Source: Allosediminivita sp964397775 | Lineage (GTDB): Bacteria; Pseudomonadota; Alphaproteobacteria; Rhodobacterales; Rhodobacteraceae | Assembly (NCBI GenBank): GCA_964397775.1 | Contig: CAYNKL010000076.1 | Coordinates: forward strand, 1 to 19,033 | DNA: 19,033 bases | Direction of reading: 5' to 3' | Shown: in pieces, positions 13,657 through 19,033 of the stretch | How the letters are laid out: each line of letters opens with the position of its first letter | How positions within the stretch are numbered: the first letter of the stretch is position 1 | Position numbers and translations under genes: made by a program | Notes under the pieces: model-generated | What the model saw: only the letters and a program-made list of their open reading frames with translations | What the model was told of the DNA's origin: nothing | Database searches by the model: none

Positions 13657-14606
13657 GCAGTATCCTGATCACCCGCAGCATGCCCGAACGTGTCGTCGCA
13701 GCGGCGCGTGAGGCGGGCGAGGTGACCTACCGCGACGAGACCACGCCGATGACGCGGGACGAGATGGTTGCCGCGCTGGGCGACTTCGATGGAATCCTCA
13801 CAACGCTGGGCGACGGCTGGTCGGCCGAGGTCTTCGAGGCGGCAGGCAAGGCGCGCTGCAAGGTGCTGGCGAACTTCGGCGTGGGCTACAATCATATCGA
13901 CGTTGCTGCCGCTCGCGAGGCCGGCATCACCGTGACCAACACGCCGGGCGCGGTGACCGATGCGACCGCCGATCTTGCCATGACCCTGATCCTCATGACC
14001 GCGCGGCGCGCGGGCGAGGGGGAGCGTCTGGTGCGCGCTGGCGCGTGGGGCGGCTGGCACCCGGTGCAGATGCTGGGGCTGCATGTCACCGGCAAGCGGC
14101 TGGGCGTGATCGGCATGGGGCGGATCGGGCAGGCCATCGCGCGGCGGTGTCATTTCGGCTTCGGCATGGAGATCGGCTACGTCGCGCGGTCGGATAAGAC
14201 GCTCGACTATCCCGCGACGCGGCATGAAAGCCTCGGGGCGCTGGCGGCGGCCTCGGACATCGTCGTGACCGCGGTGCCGGGCGGCGCCGAGACGCATCAC
14301 ATGGTCGGCACCCCGGTTTTCGAGGCTATGCCGGATCACGGGATATTCGTGAACATCGCGCGAGGCGACGTTGTGGACGAGGCGGCGCTGATCGCGGCGC
14401 TTGAAGCCCGTCATATCGCGGGCGCGGGTCTCGACGTCTACGAGTTCGAGCCCGAAGTGCCAGAGGCGCTGAAAGCGCTCGACAACGTTGTGCTGCTGCC
14501 GCACCTCGGGACCGCGGCGCTCGAAGTGCGAGAGGCCATGGGCCTCATGGCGCTCGACAATCTCCGGGCCGTGCTGGACGGCGAGGATGCGCCGAACGCC
14601 GTCTGA
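13653..14606 (+). CDS. D-2-hydroxyacid dehydrogenase (glyoxylate/hydroxypyruvate reductase-like)
   Basis: A 317-aa member of the NAD-dependent D-isomer 2-hydroxyacid dehydrogenase family. The substrate loop reads ANFGVGYNHID (73-83). The Rossmann motif is GVIGMGRIGQAIARR (151-165). The catalytic set is Arg237 in NIARGDVVDE, the Glu in DVYEFEPE (about 264-266) and His284 in LLPHLGTA. The profile is closest to D-glycerate dehydrogenase/glyoxylate reductase, which reduces glyoxylate or hydroxypyruvate; the exact substrate cannot be read from sequence. The GTG at 13653 overlaps the csaA stop by four bases and gives the natural N-terminus (MSSILITRSMPERV). The gene converges on the small membrane-protein gene, with only three bases between the two stop codons and no visible terminator. 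Confidence 0.9.
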   Translation: MSSILITRSMPERVVAAAREAGEVTYRDETTPMTRDEMVAALGDFDGILTTLGDGWSAEVFEAAGKARCKVLANFGVGYNHIDVAAAREAGITVTNTPGAVTDATADLAMTLILMTARRAGEGERLVRAGAWGGWHPVQMLGLHVTGKRLGVIGMGRIGQAIARRCHFGFGMEIGYVARSDKTLDYPATRHESLGALAAASDIVVTAVPGGAETHHMVGTPVFEAMPDHGIFVNIARGDVVDEAALIAALEARHIAGAGLDVYEFEPEVPEALKALDNVVLLPHLGTAALEVREAMGLMALDNLRAVLDGEDAPNAV

Positions 14607-14609
14607 AGC

Positions 14610-14864
14610 TTACACCTCGGGCGCGTCGCGCGGAGGTACGGTTCCGAAATCCCCCGGCTTGTGGTCCGGGTGCCATTCGGGGTCGTTCTTCTTGATCCGG
14701 CGCGACACGATGTAGGCCGAGGGCCATGCTGTCGCGATGCCGATGACGGCGGCGAGGGCGATCGCCCACCACGTGTACCAGCCGAGCGTGAAGAAGACGA
14801 TCACCAGCGTGCCGGCGATCGCGCCACCGCTGATCATGCTGAGGTAGAGGGCCAGGCGGTCCAT
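14610..14864 (-). CDS. Small two-helix membrane protein, 84 aa
   Basis: The short protein has two hydrophobic stretches, about residues 5-27 (ALYLSMISGGAIAGTLVIVF) and 30-53 (YTWWAIALAAVIGIATAWPS). A basic turn (SRRIKK) and a soluble tail rich in Pro/Asp/His (DPEWHPDHKPGDFG) follow. It is predicted to be an inner-membrane protein with the tail on the cytoplasmic side by the positive-inside rule. I do not recognise a named family; similar short proteins are common as hypothetical proteins in Rhodobacterales. The start is well supported: AAGGAG precedes the ATG at 14864 with an eight-base gap. It diverges from the ketosynthase gene and converges with the dehydrogenase gene. The much longer upstream frame is an antisense shadow of the ketosynthase. 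Confidence 0.75.
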   Translation of the reverse strand: MDRLALYLSMISGGAIAGTLVIVFFTLGWYTWWAIALAAVIGIATAWPSAYIVSRRIKKNDPEWHPDHKPGDFGTVPPRDAPEV

Positions 14865-14978
14865 AGGGTCACTCCTTTTCCTGCAGGCGTGGAACGGCTG
14901 ACGCAGGGGGACTGTTCCCTTGGTTCTTGACCCTTGTGTCCTAAATAGGTCAGGTCCCGGGCGACCAAGGGAGAGCGC

Positions 14979-16097
14979 ATGTTTCAGCCATCCATCACCG
15001 GCCATGGCGTCTTCACGCCCGAACAGACCATCTCGAACGACGAGCTTGTCGCTTCGTTCAACGCCTACGCGGCGAAGTGGAACGCGGCCCACGCCGACGA
15101 GATCGCGCGAGGCGATTTGGAGGCCAAGACGGAGTCGAGTGCAGGCTTCATCCTCTCGGCCAGCGGGATCGAAAGCCGCCACGTCCTTGAAAAAGAGGGT
15201 GTGCTGGACCCGGACCGCATGTTCCCCCGGCTGCGCGAACGGTCCGACGACGAGCCCGGTGTCATGGCCGAGATCGCGCTGGATGCGGCCGGCAAGGCGT
15301 TGCAGATGGCGGGACGCGAGGGGAGCGAGATCGACCTCGTGATCTGCGCGGCCTCCAACCACGAACGCCCCTATCCGGCGGTCGCCATCGAGATCCAGAA
15401 GCTGCTGGGCGCGGGGGGCTTTGCCTTCGACATGAACGTGGCCTGCTCCTCGGCCACTTTCGGTATGCAGGCGGCGGCGGACATGATCCGGAGCGGCAGC
15501 GTGCGCCGGGCGCTGGTGGTGAGCCCCGAGATCACCTCCGGCCACCTCGAATGGCGCGACCGGGACTGCCATTTCATCTTCGGCGATGTCGCCACCGCCG
15601 TGGTTCTGGAGCGTGCGGAAGAGGCCAAGGGCGCGCGTTTCGACGTGATCTCGACCCGCTGCGCGACCGAGTTCTCGAACAACATCCGCAACAACAACGG
15701 CTTCCTGCGGCGCACGCGCGACCAGATGGAGGACCGCCGGGACATGCAGTTCATGCAGAACGGCAGAAAGGTCTTCAAGGAAGTGCTGCCGATGGTGTCG
15801 CAGCACATCGCGGGTCACCTTGCCGACGCGGGCTGGAGCGCCGACGACATCCGGCGGCTCTGGCTGCACCAGGCCAACAAGGCGATGAACGACTTCATCG
15901 GGAAAAAGGTGCTGGGGCGCGAGCCCGAGGCGGGAGAACAGCCCAACATCCTGCAGGATTATGCCAACACGTCCTCGGCCGGGTCGATCATCGCCTTTTC
16001 GAAGTATTCCGATGACCTCGAACCCGGCGACCGGGGCGTGATCTGTTCCTTCGGGGCGGGGTATTCGGTCGGCTCGGTGCTGGTCACACGCGCCTGA
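14979..16097 (+). CDS. Beta-ketoacyl-ACP synthase III-like enzyme (long FabH type)
   Basis: A 372-aa thiolase-fold ketosynthase with the FabH triad: Cys156 in NVACSSATF, His297 in WLHQANKAMND and Asn330 in YANTSSAGSI. Classical FabH is about 320 aa. The extra length sits mainly near the N-terminus (FNAYAAKWNAAHADEIARGDLEAKTESSAGF), as in the longer FabH-like enzymes of Pseudomonas and Vibrio. One Pseudomonas member condenses octanoyl-CoA with malonyl-ACP to shunt beta-oxidation products into synthesis. That role here is inference. It is probably not the only initiating ketosynthase, because the plsX-fabH cluster is normally elsewhere. The ATG at 14979 has AGGGAGAG upstream. The 114-base region before it contains TGACC-N15-GGTCA (14928-14952), a possible but unproven operator. 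A hairpin lies after the stop. Confidence 0.88.
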   Translation: MFQPSITGHGVFTPEQTISNDELVASFNAYAAKWNAAHADEIARGDLEAKTESSAGFILSASGIESRHVLEKEGVLDPDRMFPRLRERSDDEPGVMAEIALDAAGKALQMAGREGSEIDLVICAASNHERPYPAVAIEIQKLLGAGGFAFDMNVACSSATFGMQAAADMIRSGSVRRALVVSPEITSGHLEWRDRDCHFIFGDVATAVVLERAEEAKGARFDVISTRCATEFSNNIRNNNGFLRRTRDQMEDRRDMQFMQNGRKVFKEVLPMVSQHIAGHLADAGWSADDIRRLWLHQANKAMNDFIGKKVLGREPEAGEQPNILQDYANTSSAGSIIAFSKYSDDLEPGDRGVICSFGAGYSVGSVLVTRA

Positions 16098-16115
16098 TGC
16101 GTCAGGTGCGGGCGG

Positions 16116-16136
16116 CCTGCCGAGGTGATCGGCAGG
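16116..16136 (+). terminator. Hairpin after the ketosynthase gene
   Basis: CCTGCCGA-GGTGA-TCGGCAGG forms a perfect 8-bp stem with a 5-base loop, 18 bases after the stop codon. Flanking GGCGG and CCGCC can extend it across a bulge. No T run follows, so Rho-independent termination is uncertain. The right arm's CGGCAGGAGCCC recurs at 16289-16300 just before the next gene. Confidence 0.45.
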
Positions 16137-16259
16137 AGCCCCGCCTGATTGGCGATAAATTCCGTCAGGTATTGCAGCGCCTCCGGCGCGATGCTAGGCG
16201 ATTTCCGCAAAGGTCCCGCCAGACCCGGCCCCGTGCCGGCAGCCAGTGGCCTGCCAACT

Positions 16260-16281
16260 TGTAACGAGATGTCTCGTTTCA
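16260..16281. promoter_or_regulatory. Near-perfect palindrome upstream of the exbB-exbD-tonB operon
   Basis: TGTAACGAGATGTCTCGTTTCA has two-fold symmetry in 9 of the 10 pairs that flank its TG centre; the core is AACGAGA-TG-TCTCGTT. It ends 23 bases before the ATG at 16305, between the likely promoter area and the AGGAG ribosome site. The length and form resemble operators of dimeric TetR-type regulators rather than Fur, Irr or RirA boxes. This is a pattern judgement only; no regulator gene is nearby. As RNA it would also form a tight hairpin. Confidence 0.45.
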
Positions 16282-16304
16282 CCCAGACCGGCAGGAGCCC
16301 AACC

Positions 16305-16736
16305 ATGACATTGGCCAGATGCGCCCTTTTCGCCGCGCTTGCGATTCCCCTCTTCGCCCCCTCCGTCCAGGCACAGGAAGAAACCGGACCCCGGCTGTCC
16401 ATCGAGCTGAACGCGACCGAGCAGGTGGACCAGTCCTGCCGGATGAGCTTCCTGATCCGGAACGGACACGAGGCCGATGTCGAAAGCGCGGTCTTCGAGG
16501 CGGTGCTGTTCGACGCCGAGGGCCGGGTCGACCGGCTGACCCTGTTCGATTTCGGCACGCTCCCCGCGGGCCGTCCGCGCGTCCGCCAGTTCCTGCTGTC
16601 GAACCTCGATTGCGGCTCGCTGGGCCAGGTGCTGATCAACGGCGCCGAAACCTGCGAAGCGGGTGAACTTGGCGAAGCGGCCTGCACCGAGGGCCTCGAA
16701 CTCAACAGCCGTGCGGATGTGGAGCTGATCGGATGA
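16305..16736 (+). CDS. Secreted Cys-rich protein of unknown function, 143 aa
   Basis: I do not recognise a domain family. The N-terminus is a good Sec signal peptide (MTLARCALFAALAIPLFAPSVQAQ, cleavage likely after Ala23). The mature part of about 120 residues looks like a single beta-sandwich: LSIELNATEQVDQSCRMSFLIRNG, then FEAVLFDAEGRVDRLTLFDFG and VRQFLLSNLDCGS. It carries four cysteines (SCRM, DCGS, TCEA, ACTE), enough for two disulfides in the periplasm. The ATG at 16305 has AGGAG upstream and follows the palindrome. Its stop overlaps the exbB ATG by four bases, so it is the first gene of the exbB-exbD-exbD-tonB operon. An accessory role in that transport system is inferred from coupling alone. 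Confidence 0.8.
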   Translation: MTLARCALFAALAIPLFAPSVQAQEETGPRLSIELNATEQVDQSCRMSFLIRNGHEADVESAVFEAVLFDAEGRVDRLTLFDFGTLPAGRPRVRQFLLSNLDCGSLGQVLINGAETCEAGELGEAACTEGLELNSRADVELIG

Positions 16737-17410
16737 TTGCGGGTATTGCGACTGAAATTCAGGACCTTCTGGTCCGCATCTTCGACCTGGGCGGCCCTGT
16801 CGTCCTCATCATGGTCGCTCTGTCGATCCTCACGCTGGCCGTCGTGATCTACAAGCTCTGGCAGTTCGCCAAGGCCGGTGTGGGCCGTCACAAGGCGCTG
16901 CGCCATGCGGTCGAAGCCTGGGACGCGGGTGATCGGGCCAAGGCGCTGTCGCTGCTCGAAACCTCGCGCAGCTACCTGCGTCCGGTGGTGGCCATGGCCA
17001 TGTCTGGGCAGGAGAATCGCGGGCGGCTCAAGGCCGAGGCGGAGCATCGTTTCGCACGGCTGGAAAAGGGCTTCCGGCTGCTCGATTCCGTGGCGCAGCT
17101 GGCGCCGCTGCTGGGGCTGTTCGGCACCGTTCTGGGCATGATCTCGGCCTTCCAGGCGTTGCAGGAGGCGGGGTCGCAGGTCGATCCCTCGATCCTTGCC
17201 GGGGGCATCTGGGTCGCCCTGCTGACCACGGCGGCGGGTCTTGCCGTTGCCATGCCCACGGCCGTGGTGCTGAGCTGGTTCGAAGCGCGGATGGATGCCG
17301 AGCGCGTGCTCGCTCAGAGCGCGCTCCACACGATCCTTGCACCCGAAGGCGCCAAGGCCCGCCGCGACGTGGGCTACGTGCAGCCTTCCGGCGCGGCCGC
17401 CCATGCGTAG
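16733..17410 (+). CDS. exbB: ExbB/TolQ/MotA-family proton channel subunit
   Basis: The 225-aa protein has the three-helix layout of ExbB/TolQ: TM1 about 21-43 (GPVVLIMVALSILTLAVVIY), a cytoplasmic loop of about 70 residues, TM2 about 117-143 (LLDSVAQLAPLLGLFGTVLGMI) and TM3 about 155-183 (ILAGGIWVALLTTAAGLAVAMP). The APLLGLFGTVLGMI and GIWVALLTTAAGLAVAMP blocks are family hallmarks. Five copies form the channel around the ExbD helices and use the proton gradient to energise TonB. The presence of two exbD genes and tonB directly downstream makes ExbB, rather than TolQ, the right assignment. It overlaps the preceding gene by four bases and exbD by eight. The C-terminal tail ends Ala-rich. Confidence 0.92.
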   Translation: MIAGIATEIQDLLVRIFDLGGPVVLIMVALSILTLAVVIYKLWQFAKAGVGRHKALRHAVEAWDAGDRAKALSLLETSRSYLRPVVAMAMSGQENRGRLKAEAEHRFARLEKGFRLLDSVAQLAPLLGLFGTVLGMISAFQALQEAGSQVDPSILAGGIWVALLTTAAGLAVAMPTAVVLSWFEARMDAERVLAQSALHTILAPEGAKARRDVGYVQPSGAAAHA

Positions 17411-17780
17411 CACCCGCCGTCGCCGCAAGCTCTCCATGACGTCGCTGATCGACGTCATCTTCTTGCTGTTGCTGTTCTTCATGCTCACCTCGACCTTCAC
17501 ACGCTTTGCCGAGCTCGATCTGGCCGCGGCCTCCGGCGGAGGCGGCGCGTCGGAGACGCGGCCCGTCTTCCTGCGGATCGCCACCGAGCGACTGAGCCTG
17601 AACGGGCGGGACCTGACGGTCGAGGAACTGCCGGAACGGCTTGCCCCGCAGGCGGACGAGGAGGGCGTGCCTGTGCTGGTCTCGCTCAACGGAGAGGTGA
17701 CGGCTCAGCGGCTGACCGACGTTCTGGCAGTGTTGCGCGGGGTCGAGGGGCTGCGCGTCACGGTGTTGGGAGGGTCGTGA
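17403..17780 (+). CDS. exbD: ExbD-family energy-transducer subunit, first copy
   Basis: A 125-aa ExbD/TolR protein. A short basic cytoplasmic N-terminus (MRSTRRRRKLSM) leads into one transmembrane helix, SLIDVIFLLLLFFMLTSTF (about 14-32). The essential proton-carrying aspartate is in place (Asp17). A periplasmic domain follows, with VFLRIATERLSLNGRDLT and VLVSLNGEVTAQRLTDVL. Two ExbD helices sit inside an ExbB pentamer. The ATG at 17403 overlaps the exbB stop by eight bases; the stop at 17778-17780 overlaps the ATG of the second exbD by one base. The product is a normal-looking member, unlike its downstream paralogue, which has lost this aspartate. Confidence 0.92.
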   Translation: MRSTRRRRKLSMTSLIDVIFLLLLFFMLTSTFTRFAELDLAAASGGGGASETRPVFLRIATERLSLNGRDLTVEELPERLAPQADEEGVPVLVSLNGEVTAQRLTDVLAVLRGVEGLRVTVLGGS

Positions 17781-18178
17781 TGCGTGCGCGTCGTCAGAAG
17801 ACCGAGCGCGAGCCCACCATCGCGCTGATCAACATCGTCTTCCTGATGCTGATCTTCTTCCTCGTGGCGGGTACGTTGGCCCGTCCGCTGGATCCGGACC
17901 TGAGCCTTGTGAAGACTAGCGATCTGGACCAGGCGCCACCGGCCGATGCGCTGGTGATCCATGAAGACGGCAGCCTGAGTTTCCGCGGCGAGGATGTCGC
18001 CGATATCGAGAGCTTCATGCCGGTTCTGGACGAGGCGATGGGCGAGGACGCCCGCGCCAAGGTGCGGATCGTGCCGGATCGCGATGCGCCGGCCGCGCGG
18101 CTCGTCGCGATCGGACGTGCCCTGCAGGATGCGGGGGCCGAGCGCGTGGTGATTGTCACCGAAAGGGGGCTGGAATGA
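17780..18178 (+). CDS. exbD: ExbD-family subunit, second copy, lacking the proton-carrying Asp
   Basis: A 132-aa ExbD/TolR-like protein with a basic N-terminus, one transmembrane helix (TIALINIVFLMLIFFLVAGTL, about 13-33) and a periplasmic domain (DALVIHEDGSLSFRGEDV, then AKVRIVPDRDAPAARLVAIGRALQDAG). At the position of the conserved intramembrane aspartate it has Asn18 (LINIVF, codon AAC) where the first copy has LIDVIF. In E. coli ExbD and TolR this Asp is required for energy coupling. I therefore infer a partner role, for example in an ExbD heterodimer. The start is ATG 17780 overlapping the previous stop (TGATG); a GTG three bases earlier is possible. The stop overlaps tonB by four bases. 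Confidence 0.88.
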   Translation: MRARRQKTEREPTIALINIVFLMLIFFLVAGTLARPLDPDLSLVKTSDLDQAPPADALVIHEDGSLSFRGEDVADIESFMPVLDEAMGEDARAKVRIVPDRDAPAARLVAIGRALQDAGAERVVIVTERGLE

Positions 18179-19033
18179 TCGCGAGATCCCGCCCGGTCAA
18201 GCTGGCCGCCTTCCTCGTCGCGGTCAGCGCCCATGCCGCTGTCGCGCTGGCCATCATGTCCCGAGAGGAAGTGGAGGTCGAAGGGGCGGCGGGCGGCTCC
18301 GATGTGCGGCTCGGGACGTCGTTTGCCGACATGGTTGCCGGAACGATGACGGCGGAAGACCCCGCCGATACAGTCGAGCCGCAGGCGCCGGAGCCCGTCG
18401 CGGAGGCCGAAGAGCCCGAGCCCACGCAGGCAGAGCGCGCCGAGACGGCAGAACCCGAGCAGGTTCAGGAGGCACCGTCCGAGCCCGCCGAGCCGGCACC
18501 CGTGGCGGACCGTCCAGAAGCCGAGCAGGCCGAGGAGACGGCGCCGGCGCTGGCGCTGACTGCCGGGGAGGCTGAGCAGGTCGGGGCAGCCGAGGCCGAA
18601 GAGGCCGAGATCAGCGAGACGCTGCCCTCGGCCCCGGAAGCTGCGGAGCCCGCTGAACGGGCCGAGCCCGTGGAGCCGGTTGAGAGCGCCCCGGTCGAAG
18701 AGGCCACACCACAAGAAATGGAGACCACCGAGGCCGAGACACCGGAGGAAACGGTGATGGGCGAGGAGCCTGAAAGTGCCGCTGTCTCGCGGTCGCTGCG
18801 CCCGCAGCGGCGTACGCCCGAGTTCGAGGAGGCCCACCGGCCCGAACCCGAGGCGGAGCCCCGGCGCCAGCCGGAACCCGAACCCCGTCAGCAGGCGACG
18901 CAGAGCCAGAGCGGGAACGCCCAGCAGAACGCGACCGCCGGGTCGGCGCAGGGGCGCGAGCAGGGCGCGTCGCAAAGCAGCGGGCAGGGGGGCCAATCGC
19001 AGGCGCAGGGCAATGCGGCGGCGAGCAACTATC
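18175..19033 (+). CDS. tonB: TonB energy transducer, N-terminal and linker part (partial, runs off right edge)
   Basis: The 286 complete codons in the window show a TonB layout. A basic N-terminus (MIARSRPVKL) leads into one transmembrane anchor (AAFLVAVSAHAAVALAIM, about 11-28) with His20 in the position of the functional TonB histidine. Then comes a long acidic Pro/Glu/Ala linker (about 60-230, motifs PEP, AEP, EPE) with no early Pro-Lys half, and a Gln/Ser/Gly/Asn-rich stretch (240-286). The C-terminal receptor-binding domain lies beyond the edge; the last codons, NAAASNY, are where relatives enter it. TonB spans the periplasm and powers outer-membrane transporters for siderophores, heme, B12 or glycans. 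The start overlaps the exbD stop by four bases (ATGA). No receptor gene is in view. Confidence 0.9.
   Translation, partial: MIARSRPVKLAAFLVAVSAHAAVALAIMSREEVEVEGAAGGSDVRLGTSFADMVAGTMTAEDPADTVEPQAPEPVAEAEEPEPTQAERAETAEPEQVQEAPSEPAEPAPVADRPEAEQAEETAPALALTAGEAEQVGAAEAEEAEISETLPSAPEAAEPAERAEPVEPVESAPVEEATPQEMETTEAETPEETVMGEEPESAAVSRSLRPQRRTPEFEEAHRPEPEAEPRRQPEPEPRQQATQSQSGNAQQNATAGSAQGREQGASQSSGQGGQSQAQGNAAASNY

Noticed and set aside
14927..14947. TTGACC and TAAATA as a promoter for the ketosynthase gene
   Set aside because: The spacer is only nine bases, too short for a sigma-70 promoter.
16098..16304. A minus-strand reading (LQVGRPLAAGTGP then SPSIAPEALQYLTEF) that looks somewhat protein-like
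   Set aside because: It has no stop of its own before running antisense through the ketosynthase gene's end, no credible start and no family match I can defend. At most it is a decayed fragment; I treat the 207 bases as intergenic.
17794..18996. A 400-codon minus-strand open frame opposite exbD and tonB
   Set aside because: The plus strand has an overlapping chain of exbB-exbD-exbD-tonB with correct motifs. The minus frame is Leu/Gly/Arg-rich without domains.
1..19033. A novel defence, mobile or secondary-metabolite system
   Set aside because: Every substantial gene falls into a known core family or a small hypothetical. There are no integrase, transposase, phage, toxin-antitoxin or CRISPR signals and no base-composition break.

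Overview
The window is a high-GC chromosomal segment of an alphaproteobacterium, most likely a marine Rhodobacterales (Roseobacter-type) organism. The basis is codon use, the DUF1217 and DUF6473 proteins, the etfA and hbd genes found close together, and the pckA / chvI-chvG / hprK-rapZ-PTS arrangement. Coding density is very high and many neighbouring genes overlap by 1 to 8 bases. I see no phage, IS, CRISPR, tRNA or rRNA. The window is ordinary core genome, not an accessory island.

Layout. (1) 1-4667: the end of etfA, a terminator, a DUF1217 repeat protein (-), a DUF6473 protein (-), 3-hydroxybutyryl-CoA dehydrogenase (+) and a PlsC-like acyltransferase (-). (2) 4717-9207, all on the minus strand and transcribed leftward in this order: chvI, chvG, hprK (short alphaproteobacterial form), rapZ, manX (EIIA-Man type) and HPr. 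This joins an envelope/acid-sensing two-component system to a regulatory phosphotransferase chain. The acyltransferase may be at its end. (3) 9549-11680: pckA, divergent from chvI, and a secreted DUF3859 protein overlapping its stop. (4) 11895-14606: ybjN-like, proC, csaA and a 2-hydroxyacid dehydrogenase; the last three overlap. (5) 14610-16097: a small two-helix membrane protein (-) and a long FabH-like ketosynthase (+). (6) 16305-19033: an operon of a secreted Cys-rich protein, exbB, two exbD genes and tonB, which runs off the right edge.

How they work together. The centre follows the Rhizobium/Agrobacterium arrangement in which ChvG-ChvI sits beside pckA and the HprK-HPr-ManX phosphorelay. 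It plausibly couples envelope or pH state to gluconeogenesis and carbon control. The right end is an energy-transducing TonB system for outer-membrane uptake.

The most important observation is an artefact. Positions 10392-10420 inside pckA match the whole 29-base Illumina P5 oligonucleotide as I remember it, preceded by six T, and replace conserved PEP carboxykinase residues without shifting the frame. The pckA protein here should not be taken literally at residues of about 273-291. Real biology worth checking: a compact three-way-junction RNA fold just after the DUF3859 stop (11680-11745), an ExbD paralogue with Asn in place of the proton-carrying Asp, and a near-perfect palindrome in front of the exbB-exbD-tonB operon. 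I found no convincing undescribed system.
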